This document shows, one piece after another, positions 35,437-44,199 of a DNA stretch of 64,000 bases. A program made the position numbers and the translations under genes. Below the pieces are notes generated by a model that saw only the letters and a program-made list of their open reading frames with translations, ran no database searches and was not told where the DNA came from. Source of the DNA: Nocardioides sp. YR527 (GTDB lineage Bacteria > Actinomycetota > Actinomycetes > Propionibacteriales > Nocardioidaceae); assembly GCF_900101045.1 (NCBI RefSeq), contig NZ_FNFN01000004.1, forward strand, positions 248,001 through 312,000, written 5' to 3'. Each line of letters opens with the position of its first letter. Positions within the stretch are counted from its first letter, which is position 1.

Positions 35437-36639
35437 GTGAAGTCGCGTCTCCAGTCCCGCCCCGAGTCACCGCCGTCGAACACCGCCGTTCGGTCGACGA
35501 TGTGGCTGCTGATCGCGGTCCTGCTGGTGGCCGCGAACCTGCGCGGGGGCATCACGTCCCTCGGTGCCCTGCTCGACAGTCTCGACGGGCTCTCGGCCGG
35601 CACCAGATCCTTCCTGACCTCGCTGCCGGTCCTGTGCTTCGCGGTCGTCGGCGCGACCGGGATGACGCTCGCGCGCCGGCTCGGCGTGCACCGTGGCATC
35701 GGCGTCGCGCTCGGCCTGCTGGTGGCCGGTCTGCTGGTCCGGGTGATCGGTGACCCCTGGCTGCTCCTGTTCGGCACGTTCGTCGCCTGTGCCGGCATCG
35801 CGCTGGCCAACGTGCTGCTTCCCGCCGTGGTCAAGGAGGGCTTCCCGAACCGGGTCGGCGCGGTCACCGGTGCCTACAGCGCGGTGATGTCCCTGGGTGC
35901 GGCGATCGCGGCCGGGGTCACGGTGCCGATCGCCCACGCTGCCGGGAGCTGGCGGGTCGGTCTCGGCGTCTGGGCGCTGCTCGCTGTCCTGGCCCTGCTG
36001 GCGTGGGTGCCGCACCTGCGCGACCACGGCCGGCGCCGCGACGGCGGAGCCCGGGTGTCGCTGTGGCGGGAGCCGGTCGCGTGGGCCGTGACCGTCGTCT
36101 TCGGCACCCAGTCGCTGTTCGCCTACGTCGTGATGAGCTGGCTGCCGAGCATCTACGCCGACGCCGGCTTCAGCCACGCGACGGCGGGGCTGCTGCTCGC
36201 GGTGAGCATCCTGGTCGGCGTACCCGTGTTCTTCCTGGCGCCGACGCTCGCGATCCGGTCGCCCCAGCAGGGCCACCTGGTCGCGGTCCTGACCGCGCTG
36301 CTGGCGATCGGGTTCGCCGGGCTCTGGCTCGCTCCGGTCACCGGCGCCTGGCTCTGGGCGGTGCTGATCGGCATCGGCGGCGCGGTCTTCCCGGTAGTGC
36401 TGACCCTGTTCAGCATCCGCACCGCGACCACCGCCGGCACCACCGCACTGTCCTCGATGGCGCAGAGCATCGGCTACCTGCTCGCCGCCGGCGGCCCGTT
36501 CCTCGTCGGCCTGCTGCGTGAGTCCACCGGCTCCTGGTCGGTCCCGATCGCGCTCCTGCTCGGCCTCGCGGTCGTCCAGATCTGTGCCGGGTACGTCGCG
36601 GGCCGCCCGGTCGCCATCGGAGCCGGCGCCGAGGACTGA
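35437..36639 (+). CDS. MFS transporter, CynX/NimT family
   Basis: About 400 residues with 12 hydrophobic segments. LVAANLRGGITSLGALLD after the first helix is the typical CynX/NimT opening (cyanate/nitroimidazole transporter group). Its start is uncertain: GTG 35437, GTG 35431 or ATG 35416. It diverges from the FadR-type regulator, which suggests that an organic acid or similar effector is the substrate. Confidence 0.88.
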   Translation: MKSRLQSRPESPPSNTAVRSTMWLLIAVLLVAANLRGGITSLGALLDSLDGLSAGTRSFLTSLPVLCFAVVGATGMTLARRLGVHRGIGVALGLLVAGLLVRVIGDPWLLLFGTFVACAGIALANVLLPAVVKEGFPNRVGAVTGAYSAVMSLGAAIAAGVTVPIAHAAGSWRVGLGVWALLAVLALLAWVPHLRDHGRRRDGGARVSLWREPVAWAVTVVFGTQSLFAYVVMSWLPSIYADAGFSHATAGLLLAVSILVGVPVFFLAPTLAIRSPQQGHLVAVLTALLAIGFAGLWLAPVTGAWLWAVLIGIGGAVFPVVLTLFSIRTATTAGTTALSSMAQSIGYLLAAGGPFLVGLLRESTGSWSVPIALLLGLAVVQICAGYVAGRPVAIGAGAED

Positions 36640-36673
36640 ACTCTCGGCAGCGCTCGATATTCGGGTTACACTT

Positions 36674-36690
36674 GCTTCAGTTGGCTTCAG
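36674..36690 (+). promoter_or_regulatory. Direct repeat upstream of the toxin-antitoxin pair
   Basis: GCTTCAG occurs twice at exactly a 10-base step (36674-36680, 36684-36690), 23 bases before the antitoxin ATG. This places two half-sites on the same DNA face, as expected for auto-repression by the antitoxin. Confidence 0.45.
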
Positions 36691-36712
36691 ATGTGCGTAG
36701 GGAGACGCTGAG

Positions 36713-37099
36713 ATGTCAGAGATGCTGAATGACGACGTTCGGATGCTTCGTGCTGCACTCGACGACGCGGACGAGACGGTGCATGTCTCGTTGAGCCTGC
36801 CGCGAGCCAGCGCTGAGAAGGTGCTCGCCCTCCTGGATGCGGAGCGTACGTCCGGCGCGGTCGTCGTGCCGATCAAGGAGGCGTTCACGACGACCGAGGC
36901 AGCCAGCTTCCTCGGGGTCTCGCGTCCCACCCTGATGAAGCTGATCGCCGCCGGCGACGTCGAGCACGTCATGGTTGGCTCCCATCATCGGATCCCAGCT
37001 GAGCCGCTGGTGGCGTTCGAGCGGGCGAGACGGGCTCGGCGGGCGAAGGCAGCAGAGGCGCTGGCTGACTTCTCCAACGAGATCGGCTTCGTCGATTGA
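36713..37099 (+). CDS. Antitoxin with excisionase/MerR-like HTH
   Basis: 128 residues (GGGAG before the ATG). An N-terminal segment (VHVSLSLPRASAEKVLALLD) precedes an excisionase-type winged HTH (FTTTEAASFLGVSRPTLMKL, VEHVMVGSHHRIPAEPL) and a basic C-terminal helix. This architecture is common for antitoxins paired with PIN toxins in actinobacteria. The 3' end overlaps the PIN gene by 4 bases. Confidence 0.85.
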   Translation: MSEMLNDDVRMLRAALDDADETVHVSLSLPRASAEKVLALLDAERTSGAVVVPIKEAFTTTEAASFLGVSRPTLMKLIAAGDVEHVMVGSHHRIPAEPLVAFERARRARRAKAAEALADFSNEIGFVD

Positions 37100-37659
37100 C
37101 TCTCAGCGTTGTGCTCGCGGATGCCAACATCCTCTTTTCTCGAACGCTGCGGGACTACTTCCTGTACGCCGCGGATCTGGGCGCCATCGAACTCCACTGG
37201 TCTCAGGAGATCCTGGATGAGATGTCACGTAACCTGCGCGCGAGCATCGGACTCGAGATCGAGGACACCGACCGCCTCGAACGGCTGATGAACGCCTACC
37301 TGGAGTTCGCCCTCGTGGATGTGAGTGACGAAGCGGAGAGTGAGGCCGCAGAGGTCGAGATGGACGCGAAGGATCGACACGTCCTGGCTGCCGCGCTCTC
37401 GGCGGACGCCGACATCTTGCTCACCGACAACATCCGGCACTTTCCGAAGGCGTGGATGGACGAGCGTGGCATCGAGCTGATCGGGTCCGGGGATCTGATC
37501 ATCCATCTCGCTGAATCGATGCCTGGCAAGATTCGATCAGCGCACGAGATGACGCTGCGGCACTCGAAGAAGGACCAGGAGGACCTGCTCGACACGCTGG
37601 CGCGATGCGCTGGACCTTCTGCGGCTATGGCGGTCCGTCGGGCGCTCGCCGAGGACTGA
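37096..37659 (+). CDS. PIN-domain ribonuclease toxin
   Basis: 187 residues. The likely TTG start overlaps the antitoxin stop (TTGA); GTG 37111 is an alternative. PIN acidic residues are visible: LADANILFSRTL, MDAKDRHVLAAAL and DILLTDNIRHFP. VapC-type toxins cleave tRNA, rRNA or mRNA until bound by the antitoxin. The extended C-terminus (HSKKDQEDLLDTLARC) is longer than in standard VapC. Confidence 0.87.
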   Translation: MTLSVVLADANILFSRTLRDYFLYAADLGAIELHWSQEILDEMSRNLRASIGLEIEDTDRLERLMNAYLEFALVDVSDEAESEAAEVEMDAKDRHVLAAALSADADILLTDNIRHFPKAWMDERGIELIGSGDLIIHLAESMPGKIRSAHEMTLRHSKKDQEDLLDTLARCAGPSAAMAVRRALAED

Positions 37660-37706
37660 TCGCCGTTTCGAGGATCGACCGGCCGGGATCGAATACCGTG
37701 GGTGGC

Positions 37707-38300
37707 ATGGCTACCGGGCTGTCGTCGTACACCATCGAGCCACTCGGTCCTGAGACCTGGCCGGCGTTCGATGCGCTGGTGCAGCGTCACAACGGGATCT
37801 TCGGCGGCTGCTGGTGCATCTGGTTCCATCCGGACGGACCGGAGCGTGGCCAGGGCGCGGAGGCGAACCGCGCGCTGAAGAAGGCCTACGTCGAGAAGGG
37901 CGAGGCGCACGCCGCGCTGGTGATGGACGGCGAGGAGGCCATCGCCTGGGCCGAGTACGGGACCCCGGTGGAACTGCCCACGCTCCACCACCTCAAGCAG
38001 TACGACGCCACGAAGACCTCGGAGCCCGACTACCGGATCACCTGTGTCTTCGTCGACAAGCGGCACCGGCGACAGGGCGTGACGGAGCTGGCGATCAACG
38101 GTGCGCTCGAGCAGATCGCCCAGGCTGGTGGCGGGCGGGTCGAGAGCTATCCGCACGACCTGACCGAGCAGACCAAGAAGATGTCGTCGTCGTTCCTCTA
38201 CAACGGCACCCGTCGGCTCTACGAGCGGCTCGGGTTCACCTACGACCGGCCCAAGGGCTTGAAGAACTGTGTCATGGTGAAGACCGTCGAGCCTGCCTGA
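37707..38300 (+). CDS. GNAT-family N-acetyltransferase
   Basis: About 197 residues from ATG 37707. GNAT features include an N-terminal FDALVQRHNGIFGGCWCIWF and a CoA-binding region ITCVFVDKRHRRQGVTELAI, then LYERLGFTYDRP. The Cys-Trp-Cys cluster early in the protein is typical of a subfamily with unknown substrate. It is convergent with the TetR gene, with only two bases between stops. Confidence 0.87.
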   Translation: MATGLSSYTIEPLGPETWPAFDALVQRHNGIFGGCWCIWFHPDGPERGQGAEANRALKKAYVEKGEAHAALVMDGEEAIAWAEYGTPVELPTLHHLKQYDATKTSEPDYRITCVFVDKRHRRQGVTELAINGALEQIAQAGGGRVESYPHDLTEQTKKMSSSFLYNGTRRLYERLGFTYDRPKGLKNCVMVKTVEPA

Positions 38301-38302
38301 GG

Positions 38303-38956
38303 TCAGGGTCGTACGCCAGGATTCTTTGCGTTCTTGGGCAACTCAGGGTCGATCGGCGTGACTCTGACGCCGAGCGCGGAGTGGGCGTAGCTGGCCAGCT
38401 GCTGCTCGGCCCGCTCCAGGGTCAGCGACGAGTTGTGGGCGAGCAGGTGGAGGCCGAAGGCGTCCTCGAGGGCGACGAAGTTGCGGGCGATCGCCTCGGC
38501 CGAGTCGGTGAGCGTGAAGACGCCGGTCGCGTGTCCGACCTCGAGCACGGCGACGTAGAGCGAGACCTCGCGGTCGAAGAGCAGCGTCATCAAGGTGGCG
38601 TGCATCGGGCTGCGGCTCGCGTTGACCGAGATCTCGTCGAGAACCTGGCTTAGCAGCAGGTCCTCACCTCGGGGAAGACCCGAGTACATCAGCCTGCCGA
38701 GCTTCTCGGCGGGGGAGAGGTCGCCCTCGATCGCTCGCTGCCGCGACCAGTAGTAGCGGTCGGTCGCGGCCTGGTGGGCGGCCTCGATGAGGCCGTCGAG
38801 CTCGGGGTAGTAGTAGGCGATCAGGCGCGGCGAGATGCCGGCCTCGGCGGCGATGTTCTTCATCGTGGCGCCGGCCAGGCCGTGGGTGCCGATCACGGTG
38901 AGCGTTGCCGCGGTCAGGTGTTCGCGCCGAGCGGCCTGGTCCTTGCGTCGAGCCAT
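38303..38956 (-). CDS. TetR-family regulator next to the amine-degradation operon
   Basis: 217 residues from ATG 38956. The HTH (LTVIGTHGLAGATMKNIAAE, GISPRLIAYYYPELDG) and a C-terminal TetR ligand domain are clear. It diverges from the aldehyde dehydrogenase operon. A perfect 6-6-6 inverted repeat overlapping that promoter is its probable operator, so it is likely the operon's substrate-responsive repressor. Confidence 0.9.
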   Translation of the reverse strand: MARRKDQAARREHLTAATLTVIGTHGLAGATMKNIAAEAGISPRLIAYYYPELDGLIEAAHQAATDRYYWSRQRAIEGDLSPAEKLGRLMYSGLPRGEDLLLSQVLDEISVNASRSPMHATLMTLLFDREVSLYVAVLEVGHATGVFTLTDSAEAIARNFVALEDAFGLHLLAHNSSLTLERAEQQLASYAHSALGVRVTPIDPELPKNAKNPGVRP

Positions 38957-38996
38957 GCTCAACCGTAACGCGTATGTGAAATCTGCGGGCGGATGA

Positions 38997-39041
38997 TTGA
39001 CACCTGGTGTGGCGGGGCTCATATTTGCGGTGAAGCGCAAA
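38997..39041 (+). promoter_or_regulatory. Promoter and TetR operator of the amine-dehydrogenase operon
   Basis: TTGACA (38997-39002) and CATATT (39020-39025) are separated by exactly 17 bases. An inverted repeat TTTGCG-N6-CGCAAA (39024-39041) begins inside the -10 and covers the start point. A bound TetR dimer would block transcription. AAAGGA follows before the GTG at 39056. Confidence 0.75.
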
Positions 39042-39055
39042 GAAAGGACTTGCAC

Positions 39056-40540
39056 GTGCGAACCCACCAGGACTGGCTCGATCTAGCCGCCGAGGTCCGC
39101 CCTCGGACACAACCGTTCGTCGGGGGCCGTTCCGTCGACACCGCGGAGGGCTCCTTCGAGAACCGCAACCCCGCCAACGGCACCCTGCTCGCCGAGGTCG
39201 CCGACGCCGGCGCCGCGGGTGTCGACGCGGCCGTGCGTGCCGCGCGGTCTGCGTACGACGACGGCGGGTGGTCGCGGGCGGGGGTCGGATTCCGTCGCGA
39301 GCGGATGCTCCGCTTCGCCGACCTCCTCGCCGACCACGCGGCCGAGCTGGCCGTCCTGGACGCGCTCGACATGGGCAAGCGGGTCGTGGATGCGTACGAC
39401 CTCGACCTGCCGTTCTCGGTGAACCTGTTCCGCTACTACGCCGAGGCCATCGACAAGATCAACGACGAGGTGGCACCGACCCCGCCGGGCACCACGGCGC
39501 TGATCCGCCGTGTCCCGCTCGGTGTCGTCGGCGCGGTCGTCCCGTGGAACTATCCCGTCGACATGCTCGCGTGGAAGGTCGCCCCGGCGATGGCCGCCGG
39601 CAACAGTGTCGTGCTCAAGCCTGCCGAGCAGTCGCCGTCCTCCGCCCTGCGGATCGCCGAGCTCGCCGTCGAGGCCGGGATCCCCGACGGTGTCCTCAAC
39701 GTCGTCCCCGGGCTCGGCGAGACCACCGGGAAGGCGCTCGGCCTCCACCCCGACGTCGACGTGCTCGCCTTCACCGGCTCGACCGAGGTCGGTGCGTACT
39801 TCCTGCAGTACGCCGGCCAGTCGAACCTCAAGCAGGTCTGGCTCGAGTGCGGCGGCAAGAGCCCGCACGTCGTCTTCGCCGACGCCGAGGACCTCGCCAC
39901 CACCGCCAGACAGACCGCCTTCGGCATCTGGTTCAACCAGGGCGCGGTCTGCTCGGCGCACTCCCGCGTCCTGGTCCAGCGCGAGGTCCACGAGGAGTTC
40001 GTCGACCTCGTCGCCAAGGAGTCCGCAGCGTACGCCCCCGGGGACCCGCTCGACCCGGCCGCCGGGATGGGCGCGATCGTCTCGCCCGAGCAGACCGACC
40101 GGATCATGGAGTTCGTCGACGGCGCCCGCGACTCCGGAGCGCGCCTGGTCACCGGCGGCGAGCGGGTCACCCGCGACGGCAGCGACTGCTACGTCCAGCC
40201 CACCGTCTTCGACGGCGTCGACCCGGCCTCCACCCTCGCCCGCGAGGAGGTCTTCGGGCCGGTCCTGGCCGTCACTGCCTTCGACACCGAGGACGAGGCC
40301 GTCGCGCTCGCCAACGACACCGCGTACGGCCTGGCTGCCTCCGTCTCGACCGGCAGCCTGAGCCGCGCGCACCGGCTCGCCGAGCGGATCCACGCCGGCA
40401 CCGTGACCGTGAACGGCGTCGACGCCTTCAGCGCCTGGACCCCGTTCGGCGGGTTCAAGGGCTCCGGCTTCGGGCGCGACCTCTCGCTGCACGCCCTCGA
40501 CAAGTACGTCGGTCTCAAGACCGTCTGGATCAACCACTGA
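39056..40540 (+). CDS. NAD-dependent aldehyde dehydrogenase (proposed imidazole-acetaldehyde dehydrogenase)
   Basis: 494 residues from GTG 39056. It is a complete ALDH: VVPWNYPVDMLAWKVAPA, FTGSTEVG, catalytic Glu in LECGGKSP (E264), catalytic Cys in NQGAVCSAH (C299), and C-terminal FGGFKGSGFGRD. It resembles the PuuC/betaine-aldehyde group that oxidises amino-aldehydes. It is the first gene of the operon with the APC permease and the amine dehydrogenase, so it should oxidise the aldehyde that enzyme makes. Confidence 0.92.
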   Translation: MRTHQDWLDLAAEVRPRTQPFVGGRSVDTAEGSFENRNPANGTLLAEVADAGAAGVDAAVRAARSAYDDGGWSRAGVGFRRERMLRFADLLADHAAELAVLDALDMGKRVVDAYDLDLPFSVNLFRYYAEAIDKINDEVAPTPPGTTALIRRVPLGVVGAVVPWNYPVDMLAWKVAPAMAAGNSVVLKPAEQSPSSALRIAELAVEAGIPDGVLNVVPGLGETTGKALGLHPDVDVLAFTGSTEVGAYFLQYAGQSNLKQVWLECGGKSPHVVFADAEDLATTARQTAFGIWFNQGAVCSAHSRVLVQREVHEEFVDLVAKESAAYAPGDPLDPAAGMGAIVSPEQTDRIMEFVDGARDSGARLVTGGERVTRDGSDCYVQPTVFDGVDPASTLAREEVFGPVLAVTAFDTEDEAVALANDTAYGLAASVSTGSLSRAHRLAERIHAGTVTVNGVDAFSAWTPFGGFKGSGFGRDLSLHALDKYVGLKTVWINH

Positions 40541-40568
40541 CCTGCCCGCACCAACAGGGACATCAACC

Positions 40569-42083
40569 ATGACGCAGACCAACCAGCCGACCGCCCTCGC
40601 GGCCGAGCAACAGTCACATCTCCGCAAGACGCTTCGGCGCTTCGACATCGTCTTCCTGCTCATCGCCGCCGTCGTCGGCCTCGAGACCCTCGGGCAGGTC
40701 TCGCTCTACGGCGCCGAGGCGTTCACGTGGGCTCTCGTGCTCGCGGTCTTCTTCCTCGTGCCGTACGGCCTGATCTTCGCCGAGACCGGCGCCGCGTTCA
40801 GCGAGGAGGGCGGGGCCTACACCTGGGTCCGGGACGCCTTCGGGCGCCCGGCCGCCGCGGTCGCCGCGATCCTGACCTGGATCACCCAGCCGGTGTGGGT
40901 CGGCGGCTCGATGGCCTTTCTCGCCGCCGAGACGGTGAGCACCTACATCACCCCGCTCGAGCACGGCTCGATCGGTGACTACCTCTTCAAGATCGTGTTC
41001 ATCTGGATCACCGTGGTCGCGGCGATCGCCAGCCTGGCCAAGGGCAAGTGGCTGCCGACCAGCGGCGCCATCCTCAAGGTCGGACTGCTCGCGTTCTTCG
41101 TGCTGACCACGATCATCTACGCCACCCACAACGGCGTCGTCGACCTCAGCGGCGGCGACTTCAGCCCGACCCTGCTCGGCCTGTTCGGGTCGGTTCCGAT
41201 CCTGCTCTTCGCCTACCTCGGCTTCGAGTCCTCCAACAGCGCCGCCGGCGAGATGGAGAACCCGGCCCGCGACGTACCGGTCTCGATCTTCCGCTCGTGT
41301 GCGACCGCCGCGGTCTGCTACCTGGTGCCGATCTTCGCGATCCTGCTCGTCGTCCCCAGCGACGACATCACCGGCATCGGCGGCCTCCTCGACGCCGTCG
41401 GCACCGTCTACTCCGTCTACGGGGCCGCGGCCGAGCCGCTGCTCACGCTCACCGCCGTCGTCTTCGTCTACATCCTGATGAGCCAGGGCGCGGCGTGGAT
41501 GATCATCTCCGACCGGATGCAGGCGATGACCGCGGCCGACGGGGCGTTCTTCGGCGGGTTCTTCGGCCGCTTCCACGAGGGCCTCGGTACGCCGGTGCGG
41601 GTCAACATGCTCTCCGGCGTCGTGGCGACCGTCTTCCTGCTCGTCGCCATGCAGGTGACCGGCGACGGCGCCTCGATCTTCGGCGTCGTCCTGACCATCT
41701 CGATCTCGACCTTCCTGCTCAGCTACCTGCTGGTCATCCCGGCCGCGATCCGGCTGCGCACCCGCTACCCCGACCGCCCGCGCCCCTTCCGTGTGCCGGT
41801 CTCCGACCGCGGCTTCGCGGTGCTCGGCTGGCTGGCCTTCGCCTGGGTCCTGCTCGGGTCGTGGGTCGCGGTGTTCCCCGGCACCCTCGAGCGGCTGTTC
41901 GGCGAGGCGTACCCGTTCAAGGAGATCTGGGGCGTGAGCCAGCTGACCTTCGAGGTCTTCACGCTCGGCACCCTCGCCTGCCTGCTGCTGCTCTGCGCCG
42001 TCGGGTACGTCCGCGGCGCCCGCGTCCGCGCCGAGGTCGGCGCCCCCGTCCCGTCCGTTCCCACCGAGGAGACCACCCGATGA
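40569..42083 (+). CDS. APC-family amine/amino-acid permease
   Basis: 504 residues with 12 predicted membrane helices. GLETLGQVSLYGAEAFTWAL in helix 1 and FAETGAAFSEEGGAYTWVRD after helix 2 are typical of APC transporters, as is AYLGFESSNSAAGEMENPAR. AGGGA precedes the ATG. The 3' end overlaps the amine dehydrogenase start by 4 bases, which strongly suggests that it imports that enzyme's substrate (histamine or a related amine). Confidence 0.9.
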   Translation: MTQTNQPTALAAEQQSHLRKTLRRFDIVFLLIAAVVGLETLGQVSLYGAEAFTWALVLAVFFLVPYGLIFAETGAAFSEEGGAYTWVRDAFGRPAAAVAAILTWITQPVWVGGSMAFLAAETVSTYITPLEHGSIGDYLFKIVFIWITVVAAIASLAKGKWLPTSGAILKVGLLAFFVLTTIIYATHNGVVDLSGGDFSPTLLGLFGSVPILLFAYLGFESSNSAAGEMENPARDVPVSIFRSCATAAVCYLVPIFAILLVVPSDDITGIGGLLDAVGTVYSVYGAAAEPLLTLTAVVFVYILMSQGAAWMIISDRMQAMTAADGAFFGGFFGRFHEGLGTPVRVNMLSGVVATVFLLVAMQVTGDGASIFGVVLTISISTFLLSYLLVIPAAIRLRTRYPDRPRPFRVPVSDRGFAVLGWLAFAWVLLGSWVAVFPGTLERLFGEAYPFKEIWGVSQLTFEVFTLGTLACLLLLCAVGYVRGARVRAEVGAPVPSVPTEETTR

Positions 42084-44131
42084 GCTCGTACGACATCCTG
42101 TTCGAGCCCGTGCAGATCGGGCCGTTCACCACGAAGAACCGCTTCTACCAGGTGCCCCACTGCAACGGCATGGGCTACCGCGACCCCAGCGCCCAGGCGG
42201 CGATGCGCAAGATCAAGGCCGAGGGCGGCTGGTCGGTGGTGTGCACCGAGCAGGTCGAGATCCACGCGACCTCCGACATCGCGCCCTTCATCGAGCTGCG
42301 GATCTGGGACGACCAGGACCTGCCCGCGCTCAAGCGGATCGCCGACGCGATCCACGAGGGCGGCGGCCTGGCCGGCATCGAGCTCGCCCACAACGGGATG
42401 AACGCGCCGAACCAGCTCAGCCGCGAGACCCCGCTCGGGCCCGCGCACCTCCCGGTCGCGCCCGACACCATCGCGCCGGTCCAGGCCCGGGCGATGTCGC
42501 TGCAGGACATCGAGGACCTGCGGCGCTGGCACCGCAACGCCGTACGCCGCTCGCTCGAGGCCGGCTACGACGTCGTCTACGTCTACGGGGCCCACGGCTA
42601 CGGCACTCCGCACCACTTCCTCTCCCGGCGCTACAACAACCGCACCGACGCGTACGGTGGCTCGCTGGAGAACCGGATGCGGCTGCTGCGCGAGCTGCTC
42701 GAGGACACCATCGAGGAGGTCGCCGGCCGGGCAGCGGTGGCCTGCCGGATCACGGTCGAGGAGGAGATCGACGGCGGTATCACCCGCGAGGACATCGAGG
42801 GTGTGCTGCGCGAGCTCGGTGAGCTGCCGGACCTGTGGGACTTCGCGATGGGAAGCTGGGAGGGCGACTCGGTCACCTCCCGGTTCGCGCCCGAGGGGCG
42901 CCAGGAGGAGTTCGTCGCCGGCCTGAAGAAGCTGACCTCCAAGCCCGTCGTCGGCGTCGGCCGGTTCACCTCGCCCGACGCGATGGTGCGCCAGGTCAAG
43001 GCCGGCATCCTCGACCTGATCGGTGCCGCGCGTCCCTCGATCGCCGACCCGTTCCTGCCGAACAAGATCCGTGATGGCCGGCTCAACCTGATCCGCGAGT
43101 GCATCGGCTGCAACATCTGCGTCTCCGGTGACCTCACCATGTCGCCGATCCGCTGCACCCAGAACCCGAGCATGGGGGAGGAGTGGCGCCGCGGCTGGCA
43201 CCCGGAGAAGATCCGCGCCAAGGAGAGCGACTCCCGCATCCTCGTCGTCGGTGCCGGTCCATCCGGCCTGGAGGCGGCGCGGGCGCTCGGGGTCCGGGGC
43301 TACGACGTCGTGCTGGCCGAGGCCGGCCGCGACCTGGGCGGCCGGGTGACCGCGGAGTCGAGGCTCCCGGGTCTCTCCGCGTGGGGTCGCGTCAAGGAGT
43401 ACCGCGAGGCCGTCCTCGCCGAGCTCCCCAACGTCGAGATCTACCGCGAGAGCCCGATGGCGGCTGCGGACATCGTCGAGTTCGGCTTCGAGCACGTCAT
43501 CACCGCGACCGGGGCCACCTGGCGCACCGATGGCGTCGCGCGGTTCCACACGACGCCGATGCCGATTGCGGAGGGCGCCCAGGTGCTCGGACCGGACGAC
43601 CTCTTCGCCGGCCGGCTGCCCGACGGCAAGAAGGTCGTCGTCTACGACGACGACCACTACTACCTCGGCGGTGTCCTCGCCGAGCTGCTCGCGCAGAAGG
43701 GCTACGACGTCTCGATCGTCACCACCGGCTCGCAGGTCTCGTCGTGGACCAACAACACCTTCGAGGTCAACCGGATCCAGCGTCGCCTGATCGAGAACGG
43801 CATCACCCGGGTCACCGACCACGCGGTGACGGCCGTCGGCCTCGGCGGCGTGACCGTACGCGACACCTACGCGGGCATCGAGCGTGAGCTCGACTGCGAC
43901 GCGGTCGTCATGGTCACCGCCCGCCTGCCGAAGGAGGAGCTCTACCTCGACCTGGTGGCCCGCCGTGACGCCGGCGAGATCGCCTCCGTACGCGGCATCG
44001 GCGACTCCTGGGCCCCCGCCACGATCGCCGCCGCGGTCTGGTCCGGTCGCCGCGCCGCCGAGGAGTTCGACGCCGTCCTGCCCTCCAACGACGAGGTGCC
44101 GTTCCGGCGCGAGGTCACCCAGCTGGCCTGA
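42080..44131 (+). CDS. Covalent-FMN, 4Fe-4S amine dehydrogenase; histamine dehydrogenase type
   Basis: 683 residues, collinear with trimethylamine dehydrogenase: an OYE-type barrel (1-330), a 4Fe-4S region and two Rossmann-like domains. QVPHC (C28) aligns with the Cys that binds FMN covalently. CIGCNIC plus a later Cys (C341, C344, C347, C359) hold the cluster. YGAH and DSVTSRF keep the catalytic Tyr/His/Asp. At TMADH Tyr60 it has Gln58 and at TMADH Trp355 it has Asp351; Gln and Asp there are reported for histamine dehydrogenase of Nocardioides simplex. The expected reaction is histamine to imidazole acetaldehyde plus ammonia. A dimethylamine-type substrate is less likely because of the Asp. 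Confidence 0.85.
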   Translation: MSSYDILFEPVQIGPFTTKNRFYQVPHCNGMGYRDPSAQAAMRKIKAEGGWSVVCTEQVEIHATSDIAPFIELRIWDDQDLPALKRIADAIHEGGGLAGIELAHNGMNAPNQLSRETPLGPAHLPVAPDTIAPVQARAMSLQDIEDLRRWHRNAVRRSLEAGYDVVYVYGAHGYGTPHHFLSRRYNNRTDAYGGSLENRMRLLRELLEDTIEEVAGRAAVACRITVEEEIDGGITREDIEGVLRELGELPDLWDFAMGSWEGDSVTSRFAPEGRQEEFVAGLKKLTSKPVVGVGRFTSPDAMVRQVKAGILDLIGAARPSIADPFLPNKIRDGRLNLIRECIGCNICVSGDLTMSPIRCTQNPSMGEEWRRGWHPEKIRAKESDSRILVVGAGPSGLEAARALGVRGYDVVLAEAGRDLGGRVTAESRLPGLSAWGRVKEYREAVLAELPNVEIYRESPMAAADIVEFGFEHVITATGATWRTDGVARFHTTPMPIAEGAQVLGPDDLFAGRLPDGKKVVVYDDDHYYLGGVLAELLAQKGYDVSIVTTGSQVSSWTNNTFEVNRIQRRLIENGITRVTDHAVTAVGLGGVTVRDTYAGIERELDCDAVVMVTARLPKEELYLDLVARRDAGEIASVRGIGDSWAPATIAAAVWSGRRAAEEFDAVLPSNDEVPFRREVTQLA

Positions 44132-44159
44132 GGCGCAACCACGTCAGCTGGGCACAGAT

Positions 44160-44194
44160 CCGCACCCCGGTCTCCTCGTGAGCCCGGGGTGCGG
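44160..44194 (+). terminator. Terminator of the amine-dehydrogenase operon
   Basis: Perfect 11-base arms (44160-44170 and 44184-44194) with a 13-base loop begin 29 bases after the dehydrogenase stop. Confidence 0.75.
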
Positions 44195-44199
44195 TGCAT

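Noticed and set aside
33806..35470. Apparent 927-residue minus-strand protein from 35470 to 32687
   Set aside because: Only the last 372 codons are real (FAD oxidoreductase from GTG 33805); the rest is an Arg/Pro-rich shadow of the DUF1295 and GntR genes.
39056..42083. Interpretation of the ALDH-APC pair as a putrescine (Puu) pathway
   Set aside because: No gamma-glutamylputrescine synthetase, oxidase or hydrolase is present; the overlapping gene is a TMADH/histamine-dehydrogenase-type enzyme.
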